Shown here piece by piece: positions 7,869 to 17,391 of a stretch of 64,000 nucleotides of DNA; within the stretch, counting starts at the first letter, position 1; the number at the start of each line of letters is the position of its first letter. The notes beneath the pieces are model-generated. The model did not search any database. It was not told the DNA's origin and saw nothing but the letters and a program-made list of their open reading frames with translations. The position numbers and the translations under genes were made by a program. Source of the DNA: a virus. Where the stretch lies: IMG/VR virus record IMGVR_UViG_3300044904_000300, positions 62,001-126,000 of that record. The stretch is one strand, 5' to 3'.

Positions 7869-10844
7869 ATGCAGTATATTCCACCCACCCTTCCTATTGC
7901 GAACATCTCAGTCGCCAATACGACGCACGATCTTGTGGACCGGGTGCAAACGGTCGTGGACTACCTGAATGGGAACCCTATTGGGACGAGTGGAAATACT
8001 GAGACCTCAAACAACGCACTCCACCTGGGTGGCAAACTTGAAGGCGACCTTAACGTCAATAGCGCGATAACGGCCAACAGCGCCAATACTGCACTTACGG
8101 CCAACAACAGCACGTATGCGTTTGGGCTCTCACAGAACCAGTTGAACGTCAATAGCGCGAACACCGCGAACGATGCTGCATATCTCGGTGGCCACGCGGC
8201 CAACACCTATCTCTATCCCGTCTCAAATACTACTCCCGCAAATGGACAGACGCTCTATTGGAGTGCTGCGAATAGTAACTGGTACCCTGCGGACCCGTCC
8301 GGTAACGTAACTGCGCTTGACGCAAACAACGCGAACTACTTGAATACGCATTCCGAGGCGCAACTCAACGTCAACAGCGCGGTGACTGCGAACAGCGCGA
8401 ATACGGCCAACCTTGCAAACTACATTATTGCAAACACCGGGATTATCTCTAACGCTTATGGTGTGTTCGTCAACGCGGCTTACATCAATACCATCGCCGC
8501 CAATAGTGCTACAAATGCTCTGACTGCGAATAACAGCACCTATGCGTTCGGGTTGTCGCAAAACCAACTCAACGTCAATAGTGCTATCTCTGCGAACACC
8601 GCAAACAACAGCACCTATGCGTTTGGAAAGTCGGAAGCCGGGCTCAACGTCAATAGCGCAGTAACCGCCAACAGCGCCAATAGTGCGCTCACGGCTAATG
8701 ATAGCACCTATGCGTTTGGAAAGAGTGAGTCGGCCCTTAGCGTCAACGTAGCTCTCACCGCCAATAACAGCACCTATGCGTTTGGTAAGAGCGAAGCTGG
8801 GCTCAACGTCAATAGCGCATCGTCTGCTGTCACGGCCAACACCGCGAACAACAGCACCTATGCGTTCGGCAAAAGCGAAGCTGGGCTCAACGTCAATAGC
8901 GCAGTAACCGCCAACAGCGCCAACACCGCCAATAACAGCACCTATGCGTTCGGTAAGTCAGAGGGAGCACTTAACGTCAATAGTGCTGTGAGCGCCAACA
9001 CCTCAAATAACAGCAGTTACCTTGGAGGCTACGCCTCGTCTGCATTCGTGCGCCCCTTCACGGGGTCTCCGTCTGACGGGCAGGTTCTGACCTGGAACGG
9101 GTCGGGGAGCACATGGTTCCCGGGAGCCGGAGGTTCTGGCGCACCACATGCGATCCTCAGCAATACGCACACGGACGCAAACGTCGCAACGGCTCAAAAC
9201 GGCGACCTCATTATGGCCGAGGGAGGTTCAAGTAACCTCACGACGTATAGCACGACCTATACGTGGCTGTGGACATCTGGTGTGGAGAGTTGGACCGGAG
9301 TAACCGCAAATACGGGTGATGGGTGCGTGCAGATCGCGAATGCTGCGATTACAGGAGCAGGTACCGCACCAGCAAATGTCGCATATTCATGGACGTGGCC
9401 CGCAGGAACTGCAAATGGATGGGGTGGATGGGGAGCACTTTCGCTGGGTTTTGATGTTGGGTACCTGGACATCTCGGCGGGGCCCTTTGGTGTTCCCGAC
9501 GACACGGAGACTATTGATGGTGGCGCCTCTATTTCATTTGCGTGGACCGCGTTGGGTGTTCCCGGCGGTGCGAATGTTACGTCTGTTGCATTAGCGTTCA
9601 ACAGACAGCGTATTGCTTCACTACACCTTGATACACCGTCCTTTGGTTTCTATTTGGTGGACGGGTCAAACAATAACATTCTCACAAGTAATCTCGCACT
9701 TGGTGGATACTCCTGGGTTACCAACGCGACTGATGGTTCGCCTGTTCCTGTTGGTCCCTCAACAAACGCTGCTATTGGATCGTCGTATCAAGCCGCCGCT
9801 ACTACGGTCACGCTTCGTTTGGACGGAGAGGTAAGCAGTCACATAGCTAAAACAGACTGCATGTTGGACATTCAGTTCTCGAACGTCACGTTGATCGTGA
9901 ACTACACGACAAGTTCTGGCAACCTTTCCGGGAAGTATCTGGTCACTGCGGCCGGTCCGGTGATGGCGTGGACGGACTTGGGTGTGCCCGCAAACGCCTC
10001 TGTTACCGCGGTCAAACTCATAGGACTGGACCGTAAGGTCGGGTCCGCTAACGACATCGCCAATAACATCCTGACGCTTGGGATCTCTCCTGCGGGGAAC
10101 ACCACCGCAACAGTCCTAGCAGGCACGTCAAACCTAGCGAGCTATACGCTTCCCAACACCGCAGGGTCGTTCAGCACACTTTCGGCGGGAAGTAATACCG
10201 CGGTGTCGAGCCTCTATAGTAACTCCAGTTCATCGGTGCAGATGACTCTTGGACTGGATGTAATCTCCGGGTCCTCGGGTGGGGGCGTCATCATCGATGA
10301 GTTTAAGAACCTCGGACTGCTCATTTACTATGCACTTGGAACGACAGTCGGTGCGGTGTGGTCCCGTGTTCCTATCGGCACGAACGGACAGATCTTCACT
10401 AGCAACGGAACACTCGGTGGATGGACGACACTTTCCTATGTGGGCCCGTTCACAGGAACACCCGCAAACGCCCAAGTTCTGACCTGGAACGCAGCCGGAA
10501 GCACTTGGTATCCCGCAAACTCATCGGGGGGAACGACTACCCCGGTCGATGACGGGAACAGCGGAACCTCGATCACAATCAACTGGAGCACGGGGTCAAC
10601 GCACTACTTGAAGATGACCGGGAACTGCACCTTGGCGTTCTCAAATCCAACTGACGGGGGCCGCTATACGCTCCTCGCCAACTCGGGGGCGGGTGGTTTT
10701 GTGATGACGTGGCCGGCCAACGTGAAGTGGGGTCTTGGTGGACAGCCCCTCAACAGCCAGGTCACCAACGTCAACGACCTCTTTACGATGGTGTATCGCT
10801 CCAGCGCCAACGTCTACTTTATGAGCTACAACTTGGGGTATTAG
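7869..10844 (+). CDS. Tail fibre-like protein with STYAFG repeats
   Basis: 991 residues. Residues about 50-390 consist of some 11 short units of about 18-30 residues. Seven have the core NNSTYAFGKSEAGLNVNSA; others have YLGG variants, typical of fibrous phage tail proteins. Next come two copies of a beta-type module, each opening with AWT-LGVP--A-VT (about 9534-9910 and 9958-10340), and a C-terminal module (10543-10844) that is also the C-terminus of the protein at 15671. The signature PFTG-P--(G/N)A--LTWN occurs twice before module boundaries. Neighbours are the DUF4815 tail protein upstream and the adhesin-like array downstream. A fibre shaft with carbohydrate-binding heads is the most economical reading. 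Confidence 0.8.
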   Translation: MQYIPPTLPIANISVANTTHDLVDRVQTVVDYLNGNPIGTSGNTETSNNALHLGGKLEGDLNVNSAITANSANTALTANNSTYAFGLSQNQLNVNSANTANDAAYLGGHAANTYLYPVSNTTPANGQTLYWSAANSNWYPADPSGNVTALDANNANYLNTHSEAQLNVNSAVTANSANTANLANYIIANTGIISNAYGVFVNAAYINTIAANSATNALTANNSTYAFGLSQNQLNVNSAISANTANNSTYAFGKSEAGLNVNSAVTANSANSALTANDSTYAFGKSESALSVNVALTANNSTYAFGKSEAGLNVNSASSAVTANTANNSTYAFGKSEAGLNVNSAVTANSANTANNSTYAFGKSEGALNVNSAVSANTSNNSSYLGGYASSAFVRPFTGSPSDGQVLTWNGSGSTWFPGAGGSGAPHAILSNTHTDANVATAQNGDLIMAEGGSSNLTTYSTTYTWLWTSGVESWTGVTANTGDGCVQIANAAITGAGTAPANVAYSWTWPAGTANGWGGWGALSLGFDVGYLDISAGPFGVPDDTETIDGGASISFAWTALGVPGGANVTSVALAFNRQRIASLHLDTPSFGFYLVDGSNNNILTSNLALGGYSWVTNATDGSPVPVGPSTNAAIGSSYQAAATTVTLRLDGEVSSHIAKTDCMLDIQFSNVTLIVNYTTSSGNLSGKYLVTAAGPVMAWTDLGVPANASVTAVKLIGLDRKVGSANDIANNILTLGISPAGNTTATVLAGTSNLASYTLPNTAGSFSTLSAGSNTAVSSLYSNSSSSVQMTLGLDVISGSSGGGVIIDEFKNLGLLIYYALGTTVGAVWSRVPIGTNGQIFTSNGTLGGWTTLSYVGPFTGTPANAQVLTWNAAGSTWYPANSSGGTTTPVDDGNSGTSITINWSTGSTHYLKMTGNCTLAFSNPTDGGRYTLLANSGAGGFVMTWPANVKWGLGGQPLNSQVTNVNDLFTMVYRSSANVYFMSYNLGY
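8083..9016 (+). repeat. In-gene fibre repeats (STYAFG units)
   Basis: Seven near-identical copies of a DNA core reading AACAGCACCTATGCGTT(T/C)GG start near 8103, 8529, 8606, 8700, 8763, 8849 and 8933. A 41-base block is identical at 8640-8680 and 8883-8923. Such identity allows slippage or recombination that changes shaft length. Confidence 0.85.
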
Positions 10845-10845
10845 A

Positions 10846-11742
10846 ATGTCCTATACGATTAAAACAGCAGGGACATATCCCATCAATAATAACTCTACAA
10901 CATTTGCGGCCTGGGGGTCGCTCATTTCAAATGCGCTGGCTAACTGCGGATGGACGCAGGCCACCGGAGTCGGTACCCAGATTAATTGGAGCACCGTACC
11001 AGTTCCCAACACCGCAGTCCAGTTTCCTGGTTATGAGATTTGGCAAATGAATGATAGCTTGCAGAACACCGCACCCATCTATGTGAAGTTTGAATATGGG
11101 GGATACTCCGCGAACCCGACTATCCCTCGCATTCGTCTTACGCTTGGGGCTGGTGCAAACTCCTCGGGGAACATCACCGGGAACACCTCCTCTGCTTTGG
11201 ATATACAGGATTATACGTTTAGCACATCGTTGTGGCCGTCTTGGTTTTCCGGTGCAAACAACCGTTTTTGTGCTGCGATGTGGGCGGGAGGGGCGGCTGT
11301 TTCGTTGATGTTTACTATCGAACGCACCGTGGATGCCAACGGAACCCCAACAGGAACCGGAGCATTCGTCGCATCCTGGGTTTATAGCGCAGGAAATAAG
11401 CAAGTCGCCTGGACCCCCACAACAGGAAACACCACGGCCATCGAAACGTCATTTGGGTTGTTGATGCCCGATGTAAGTGGTGTCGTCTCGGGGTATACGC
11501 AGGGTGCTGGCCGAATAGGAACGCAACTTGCTTACTATCCGCTGTTTTTTTCCTATGGTCCGTTCTTCCCACCAGGAACGACACTCATGGGTTACTTCAG
11601 CGGAGAATTTACAACCGGAGTACCTTATACGCTTCCTGTTGGGAACACAACGATGACCTACATAGCACTAGGGAACTCATATTGCGCGAACGTCTCTATA
11701 CGGTCGGGTGGGAAATCCGCATTTTTGATGCGGTGGGAATAG
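10846..11742 (+). CDS. Adhesin-like paralogue 1 of 5
   Basis: 298 residues, first of five tandem paralogues. It shares with the others an N-terminal segment ANCGWTQATGVGTQINW, a core GYEIWQMNDSLQNTAPIY, a segment like IERTVDANGTPTGTG, and a C-terminus ending MRWE. There is no signal peptide or membrane segment; composition is Gly/Thr/Asn-rich, as in beta-structured receptor-binding proteins. It starts two bases after the fibre gene stop. The family is not recognised by name. Position after the fibre shaft and the variable middle and C-terminal regions suggest a tip adhesin, by inference. Confidence 0.7.
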   Translation: MSYTIKTAGTYPINNNSTTFAAWGSLISNALANCGWTQATGVGTQINWSTVPVPNTAVQFPGYEIWQMNDSLQNTAPIYVKFEYGGYSANPTIPRIRLTLGAGANSSGNITGNTSSALDIQDYTFSTSLWPSWFSGANNRFCAAMWAGGAAVSLMFTIERTVDANGTPTGTGAFVASWVYSAGNKQVAWTPTTGNTTAIETSFGLLMPDVSGVVSGYTQGAGRIGTQLAYYPLFFSYGPFFPPGTTLMGYFSGEFTTGVPYTLPVGNTTMTYIALGNSYCANVSIRSGGKSAFLMRWE

Positions 11743-11743
11743 T

Positions 11744-12622
11744 ATGAGCTATACTTTGTTAACAACCGCGGCGCCAAATAACAGCACGAATGCGCTATTT
11801 GAAGCATGGGGGCAGAGGATCTCGAACACTCTTGCTAACTGTGGATGGGTGCAGGCCACCGGAGTAGGCACGCAGATCAACTGGGCGACTGCTCCGACAC
11901 CGAATGCCACGAACCAGTCTATTGGCTATGAAATCTGGCAGATGAATGATAGCTTGCAGAACACCACACCTATCTACTTGAAGATCGAATACGGGTCTGG
12001 TGGTGGCGCAGCACAACCGGGGTTATGGGTGACGTTGGGCGCCGGCGCAAACTCCTCGGGGAACATTACAGGAAACACATCGACACGGGTTCAAGCGTCC
12101 CTCACGGGAAGTTCGGCAACGGTGTATAACTGCTACTTCTCTGGTGCGAATAACCGTTTTGCGATGGCGATGTATGGCAGCTCGTATGCTTTGATAGTCG
12201 GTGTAGAGCGCACCCTTGACGCAAATGGGACCCCAACATCAACGGGTGCGACTCTCATGTATGGGGACCAAACAACGATACACAACCAGGTGTCGTGGAC
12301 CCCCGCAGCGGGAAACACCACAGCATGGGAAACCTCATGGGGGTTCCTCACACCAGATTCCACGGTGAATAGCGGAGCACCTGGTGGTGAGCCAAGTGCT
12401 ACGCAGTTAGCGTATTATCCGTGCTTCTTCACCGTCGGAGGACCGATGGCCCAGGGTTCGCTATTCCCATGTTATTTCAACGGAGATACCGTCACGGGAA
12501 CCGCGGTTACTCTTCCATTTGGAAACACCACGATGACGTTTATGCCACTTGGAAACACGTTCTTCTATAGTGCATCCGTGCGGGGCACTTATAAAACGGC
12601 TCTCATGATGAGATGGGACTAG
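11744..12622 (+). CDS. Adhesin-like paralogue 2 of 5
   Basis: 292 residues, beginning two bases after paralogue 1. It keeps the shared blocks (ANCGWVQATGVGTQINW, GYEIWQMNDSLQNTTPIY, VERTLDANGTPTSTG, end MMRWD). Its DNA at 11922-11987 is identical over 66 bases to paralogue 4 (13720-13785), which is too conserved for simple divergence and suggests recent gene conversion. The GAGANSSGNITGNTS block is shared with paralogue 1. Function inferred as a variable receptor-binding component. Confidence 0.7.
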   Translation: MSYTLLTTAAPNNSTNALFEAWGQRISNTLANCGWVQATGVGTQINWATAPTPNATNQSIGYEIWQMNDSLQNTTPIYLKIEYGSGGGAAQPGLWVTLGAGANSSGNITGNTSTRVQASLTGSSATVYNCYFSGANNRFAMAMYGSSYALIVGVERTLDANGTPTSTGATLMYGDQTTIHNQVSWTPAAGNTTAWETSWGFLTPDSTVNSGAPGGEPSATQLAYYPCFFTVGGPMAQGSLFPCYFNGDTVTGTAVTLPFGNTTMTFMPLGNTFFYSASVRGTYKTALMMRWD

Positions 12623-12623
12623 T

Positions 12624-13535
12624 ATGAGCTACACACTTACTGCAAACATGTCGTGTAACGTGACGACGAATACCCAGTTTCGGGCTTGGGGCAGCATTAT
12701 CTCTTACGCGATGGCCAACTCGGGATGGGTGCTGACCGCAAACAGCCTCGATTGGTCATCTGCTCCGGCACCAAACGTGGTTTCGCAGACCGTCGGGTGG
12801 GAGGTCTGGCGCATGAATGACGCGATGCAGAACACCGTTCCTGTCTATCTCTACATCGGGTATGGGTCAACGGCGGCCGCTAACGTCCGTCCTGCGCTGT
12901 ATATGCGCGTTGGTTCGGGGGTCAATACTTCGTTCCTTACAGCGGGTGTCGGTCCTCTGACGGGATTTCTGGGCCCGCAGAGTGGAAACATGCAGTTGCA
13001 GCCCGGGGCAACCAGCACAAATACGACGATGCAGTCTCTGTTCTGCGGGGATACAGGGCGTATGGCGTTCGGGTTATGGTGTCGTGGATCATCCACAAGC
13101 ACCTATGTGTGTTTCTTCTCTATTGAACGCACATGCGATGCGAACGGGAACCCGACAAGCGATGGAGTGTTTGTTATCGACCGTTCGACGGTTTCCCCTT
13201 ACTATAACCAACTCATGTGGCATCCCACGATAGGGCAGATACTATGGGAACCCTCGACCACATCGTTGGCGATACTGAACCCTGCAGCCGGGGGAAGCAC
13301 GTTGGGGTCGAATACCTCGGTCTATCCCGTCTACTTCACGCGAGGTGGCGGTCCATTTCTTCAACCGGGGCTTGGTGTGTTTGCGTATTTTCACCCGGAG
13401 TTTTCAGCAGGGACCGCAAATACATTCTCGGTCTATGGGAGCAACCACACGTTTATGCCCTTGGGGAATACCGCGTGGTATGGTGGGACCGCGCGAAGTA
13501 ATAATAGCATCACTTATATGATGCGGTGGGAATAA
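12624..13535 (+). CDS. Adhesin-like paralogue 3 of 5
   Basis: 303 residues and the most divergent of the first three. The shared core is altered to GWEVWRMNDAMQNTVPVYLY, while IERTCDANGNPTSDG and the terminal MMRWE are retained. It contains an inserted stretch around residues 100-135 (GPLTGFLGPQSG and following). It starts two bases after paralogue 2. The ancestor was probably the same gene, with relaxed constraint or a different ligand here. Confidence 0.7.
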   Translation: MSYTLTANMSCNVTTNTQFRAWGSIISYAMANSGWVLTANSLDWSSAPAPNVVSQTVGWEVWRMNDAMQNTVPVYLYIGYGSTAAANVRPALYMRVGSGVNTSFLTAGVGPLTGFLGPQSGNMQLQPGATSTNTTMQSLFCGDTGRMAFGLWCRGSSTSTYVCFFSIERTCDANGNPTSDGVFVIDRSTVSPYYNQLMWHPTIGQILWEPSTTSLAILNPAAGGSTLGSNTSVYPVYFTRGGGPFLQPGLGVFAYFHPEFSAGTANTFSVYGSNHTFMPLGNTAWYGGTARSNNSITYMMRWE

Positions 13536-13538
13536 CAC

Positions 13539-14408
13539 ATGGCTTCAACTCTTCTTTTTGCAAACAGCTACCCCGAGAACACCGGGAATACGACGTTGCT
13601 TTGTCTGTATGGCGGCGCCATATCGAATGCGTTTGCGAACGCAGGATGGTTGCGGTCGGCCCAGGGCGGACAAATTGACTGGACCTCCGTAACGGGGAAC
13701 GCTTCTATGAGCGCGAACTTTGGCTATGAAATCTGGCAGATGAATGATAGCTTGCAGAACACCACACCTATCTACTTGAAGATCGCGTATCGTAGCGGCG
13801 CCGCCCAGGCCAATACTCCCGCATTTCAGTTCCAGATCGGGAGTGGAACGGATGGAGCAGGCAACCTTATTGGCGTGACGAGCGTGGTGGTCGTCGCGAA
13901 CACGCAGTTGGCAAACCCTACCGCGCAGCCGTGCTTCTTTGTGGGAACTTCTAGTCGTCTTGCGATGGCGTTATGGACGACAGCCACACCCGATACCGGA
14001 TGTATGTTCTTCTCCATCGAACGCACCCATGACGCCGGGGGAAACGATACTGTTGCGGGTGCGATGATGTCGTGTTATGCGTATAATAACAACAGTTTAG
14101 GCTCGCAAATATACTGGTCACCATTAGGAACTCCGGGTAACGCTACAGAGAACTATGGAGTCTTTGCGACGACACTCACATCGACAGGAAACGTCCTGCA
14201 AGTGTATCCGCAATACTATTGCGATGGGCTCTTTACGAACCCGTCGCTCAACATCATTTGGGCGGTAACAGGCACGGTTACACCCTATGCTCCGGTCTCT
14301 ATTCCATTCTATGGTGCGACCCGTCAGTATTTACCGACATTCATCATCAATTCGGCCTCCTACCGAACGGGTACCCTCAACCTGCAACCGATGATCCTTT
14401 GGGAGTAA
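13539..14408 (+). CDS. Adhesin-like paralogue 4 of 5
   Basis: 289 residues, starting with the MASTLLFANS type of N-terminus that is shared with paralogue 5 but not 1-3. The core GYEIWQMNDSLQNTTPIYLK is identical to that of paralogue 2 at DNA level over 66 bases. IERTHDAGGNDT groups it with paralogue 5 (IERTHDNYGNDT), and it ends MILWE. The mosaic of a paralogue-5-like frame with a paralogue-2-like core is direct evidence of recombination within the array. Confidence 0.7.
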   Translation: MASTLLFANSYPENTGNTTLLCLYGGAISNAFANAGWLRSAQGGQIDWTSVTGNASMSANFGYEIWQMNDSLQNTTPIYLKIAYRSGAAQANTPAFQFQIGSGTDGAGNLIGVTSVVVVANTQLANPTAQPCFFVGTSSRLAMALWTTATPDTGCMFFSIERTHDAGGNDTVAGAMMSCYAYNNNSLGSQIYWSPLGTPGNATENYGVFATTLTSTGNVLQVYPQYYCDGLFTNPSLNIIWAVTGTVTPYAPVSIPFYGATRQYLPTFIINSASYRTGTLNLQPMILWE

Positions 14409-14409
14409 C

Positions 14410-15297
14410 ATGGCTTCACTTCTTCTTTCCGGCGCAAGCCTCAGCCCTAACGCTACGGACAATACGACTTGTCGCGCCACCGGAACTGCATACTCAAATG
14501 CCTTCGCAAACGCAGGGTGGATACAAGCTACCGGTGTCGGCACGCAAATCAACTGGGGCACGGTGACGGCGAACGGAACAGCCGGGTCCAACCTGGGATA
14601 CGAAATCTGGCACATGAATGATACGCTGCAGAACACCGCGCCCATCTTTCTCAAGATCGAATATGGATGTCCCACTGGCGGCAGCTTCGGGGGATGGATC
14701 ACTATAGGACAGGGAGCAGATAGTGGGGGAAACATTACAGGATTTAGTTTGCCTCGGTACCCTTTCGGGGGTATGGGGTTCAGCCCGTGGGCGCCAACCC
14801 CTGTGTTCTTCAGCGGAAACTCCAATAGACTCGCTATTGGTTGGAGTTACCCGGGAGTGTCGTCAAATACTGGTTCATACGTGTGGAGTATCGAACGCAC
14901 GCACGATAACTATGGAAACGACACCGCAGATGGGTTTTACTTCCAGGAAATCGGTTCGTTTAACACCTCCTACTGCACACAACGCTATGTGAGCTTTAGT
15001 GCGGGCCCCGGGCCAGCGGAAGGAACCACCGGAGTGTTTATGCCCGCGGCGTCTCAGTCTGGGTTAGGTCCTAAGTTCCTCTGGTACCCTATCTGGTTTA
15101 ATAACGGGGGTATGTACCTTCCCGCGCCCTCACTTATGCTTACCTGCGGGTGGTCCGCGCAATTTGCCGTGCATGTGCCGGTTACGCTTACGCACTTTGG
15201 TCAACCACACACATATTTGCCTCTCTATTGCTATGGACAAACAAATCGTTCGGGGCAAACCGCAAGTGCAACTCGCGCCATGATGTTATGGGAGTAA
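14410..15297 (+). CDS. Adhesin-like paralogue 5 of 5
   Basis: 295 residues, last member of the array. It has a MASLLLSGAS start, IQATGVGTQINWGTV, GYEIWHMNDTLQNTAPIF, IERTHDNYGNDT and the terminal MMLWE. It begins one base after the previous stop. The central region (WSYPGVSSNTGSYVW and following) differs from all other copies. Same inferred role as the others: an alternative or additional receptor-binding subunit. Confidence 0.7.
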   Translation: MASLLLSGASLSPNATDNTTCRATGTAYSNAFANAGWIQATGVGTQINWGTVTANGTAGSNLGYEIWHMNDTLQNTAPIFLKIEYGCPTGGSFGGWITIGQGADSGGNITGFSLPRYPFGGMGFSPWAPTPVFFSGNSNRLAIGWSYPGVSSNTGSYVWSIERTHDNYGNDTADGFYFQEIGSFNTSYCTQRYVSFSAGPGPAEGTTGVFMPAASQSGLGPKFLWYPIWFNNGGMYLPAPSLMLTCGWSAQFAVHVPVTLTHFGQPHTYLPLYCYGQTNRSGQTASATRAMMLWE

Positions 15298-15301
15298 CGC
15301 T

Positions 15302-15616
15302 ATGGCGATCAACATCAACACCACACCGTCTCAGTTCTCAGGGATTACTTCATTCCCGGCGCCCTCGGTAGTTTCATTTCCGCCTGTAGGAAACGCTGCA
15401 CCCATTCAAATCGCAGGTATATGGAGCCCCGTAAATGCTCCGGTGGGCGACCAACAAATCTATGTCCCTGTCGCGAAGGACCGGATCACCAAGTTCGTTA
15501 TAGGCTTGGGATACGCAGTACCTGGAAGCAGCGGGGTGCAGGTCGCTGCGACGGTCCCAAACTCTAATGCTCTTGCGGAGCGGTACCCGATGATGCCTCC
15601 GTCACTCTTGCCCTAA
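15302..15616 (+). CDS. Small putative virion protein
   Basis: 104 residues, four bases after the adhesin array, rich in Pro, Val and Ala with beta-strand propensity (IQIAGIWSPVNAPVGDQQIYVPV). No recognised family. Its TAA stop at 15614-15616 is also the start of the TAAATA late promoter for the next gene. It may be a small fibre-attachment or tip component; this is a guess from position. Confidence 0.6.
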   Translation: MAININTTPSQFSGITSFPAPSVVSFPPVGNAAPIQIAGIWSPVNAPVGDQQIYVPVAKDRITKFVIGLGYAVPGSSGVQVAATVPNSNALAERYPMMPPSLLP

Positions 15617-15619
15617 ATA
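15613..15619 (+). promoter_or_regulatory. Late promoter (CTAAATA)
   Basis: CTAAATA overlapping the stop of the upstream gene. It would give an untranslated leader of about 46 bases before ATG 15671. Confidence 0.6.
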
Positions 15620-15670
15620 CTCATAGGTGTTTCCAACCGGCAAACCTAACAATACGCGAAAGTAGCTCTT

Positions 15671-17386
15671 ATGGCCTTTGTCAATCTCACGCCGACCTCG
15701 ACATTCACCCAGTGGTATACCTTCACGAACGACATTGGAACGCTCCTCAATGATCAGGTCCTTGCAAACGGTGTGGTGGCGTTCGGGTCCTTTACACTCG
15801 ACCCAACGGGAAACATCAACCTGTGCAATACGTTCTATGCGAATTCCGCGTCGGGTGTCGTCAATGGAAACTTTAGCGTTATCGGGGTTGGTAACACTGT
15901 TTTCTTTGGAAACAACTTCCTGGTTGTCGCTAACACCATCGTCCTCAACCCCGTCACCAGCATCCTCGTCAACACCGCACTCACCGTCAACGCTACCGCA
16001 GCGTTCCTGGCAAACATCACCGCGGTCAACATCGCTTCGTCGGGGACCATCTCTGCTGCAGCACTGCGAGCAGATGGAAACGTCACCGCCAATAACGGGA
16101 CGTTGGTGGCGCGGCAAGTCTCGTTCACCACAAACGGCGCGGTCGTCAATAGCACATTTTCGAGCAACCAGAACGACTACACGACAACGGGACTCGATGA
16201 CGCAGCCGTCTGGTACGCAAATCCCACAGCGGACGTGGTGCTCACGGGGCTACAAGGACATAGCGCAGTTAGCGCAGCAGCGGATGGCGCACGAATGCTC
16301 TTCCTGCAGAACGTCTCCAGCACCAAGAAGATCGTGCTCACACCCGCGAACGGGTCCTCATCCGCGGTCAATCAGTTTGTCGCCAGCGGAGACGTGACCG
16401 TTCTTCCTAATACGACGGTCCTGCTCATCTACACGAAGTCAACCTCGCGGTGGGAAGTCGTCGGGGGGAGTGCGGCGGGAACCTCGGGGTCCTTTACAGA
16501 CTTGACGATTACCGGTGCGTTGGGTGTTGGTGGAGTCGCGACGTTCTCCGCGAACCTTGTAGCGATCCCCCTGTATGTCAACCAGGCGACGGGCCGAGTG
16601 GGGATTGGGTCAGCTACGCCGGGGTATCCTCTTGACGTTGTAGGAAACGCAAACTTCCAAAGTGTCGTATTCGTGAGCGACCTCCGAGCAACGAAACTCT
16701 CCGTCACCAGCAACGTTGCGTTTGCGAACATCGCCTTTGCGGCCAACGGCGTCACGATCTTTTCAAACTACATCACCGTCAACGGGTCCGCGGTGTCTTT
16801 CATCCAGAACCTTGAAGCGGGAACGATACTCAGCGATGCGGGTATCACCGCAACGACCTCGGTGGCGGGTGCATCGGGAGCGTTCGCGGGAGCAGTCACC
16901 GCTAATAGTATGACTGCAAACACGCTCTATGCCAACCTGGTGAGCGCCAACACCGGGACCTTTGGGTCTTTGGGTGTGGTTTCCGCAAGCAACGCGGTCT
17001 TCTCGCGCATCGGTGTGGGTGGCGCGGTTGATGCGAACGCGATAGCCAAGTTTGTGGGTCAGTATTTCTCGCCCCTTGTCGCTGCGGGAAGCACCGGAAC
17101 GACGAAAACCCTGGACTGGAATAACGGAAACGAACAGTATGCGACGATGACGGGGTCCTGTACCTTTACATTCTCCAACCCTGTTCCTGGTGGCCGGTAT
17201 GTGGTTCTCCTCAATACGGGCGCGGGAAGTTTCACTGCGACATGGCCGAGCACCGTGCGGTGGCCTGGTGGAAGTGCACCAACGCTCACGACCGCATCGG
17301 GAAAACTTGATCTCTTTACATTTGTCTGGAACGATACACTCAGTCTCTACTTTGGCAATTATAGCCAGAACTACTCAGCGAGCTAA
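15671..17386 (+). CDS. Tail fibre-like protein sharing a C-terminal module
   Basis: 571 residues, rich in Asn, Val, Ala, Thr and Ser with repeating FANGV/ANTIV-type beta segments, as in phage fibre proteins. The central part (VGIGSATPGYPLDVVGNANF) resembles the repeats preceding fibre and endosialidase-type tails. The last about 108 residues (from 17062: TLDWNNGNEQYATMTGSCTF ... GGRYVVLL-TGAGSF) are homologous to the C-terminus of the 991-residue fibre at 7869. It has its own late promoter at 15613 and no close upstream SD; GCTCTT precedes the ATG. Confidence 0.75.
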   Translation: MAFVNLTPTSTFTQWYTFTNDIGTLLNDQVLANGVVAFGSFTLDPTGNINLCNTFYANSASGVVNGNFSVIGVGNTVFFGNNFLVVANTIVLNPVTSILVNTALTVNATAAFLANITAVNIASSGTISAAALRADGNVTANNGTLVARQVSFTTNGAVVNSTFSSNQNDYTTTGLDDAAVWYANPTADVVLTGLQGHSAVSAAADGARMLFLQNVSSTKKIVLTPANGSSSAVNQFVASGDVTVLPNTTVLLIYTKSTSRWEVVGGSAAGTSGSFTDLTITGALGVGGVATFSANLVAIPLYVNQATGRVGIGSATPGYPLDVVGNANFQSVVFVSDLRATKLSVTSNVAFANIAFAANGVTIFSNYITVNGSAVSFIQNLEAGTILSDAGITATTSVAGASGAFAGAVTANSMTANTLYANLVSANTGTFGSLGVVSASNAVFSRIGVGGAVDANAIAKFVGQYFSPLVAAGSTGTTKTLDWNNGNEQYATMTGSCTFTFSNPVPGGRYVVLLNTGAGSFTATWPSTVRWPGGSAPTLTTASGKLDLFTFVWNDTLSLYFGNYSQNYSAS

Positions 17387-17391
17387 ACACT

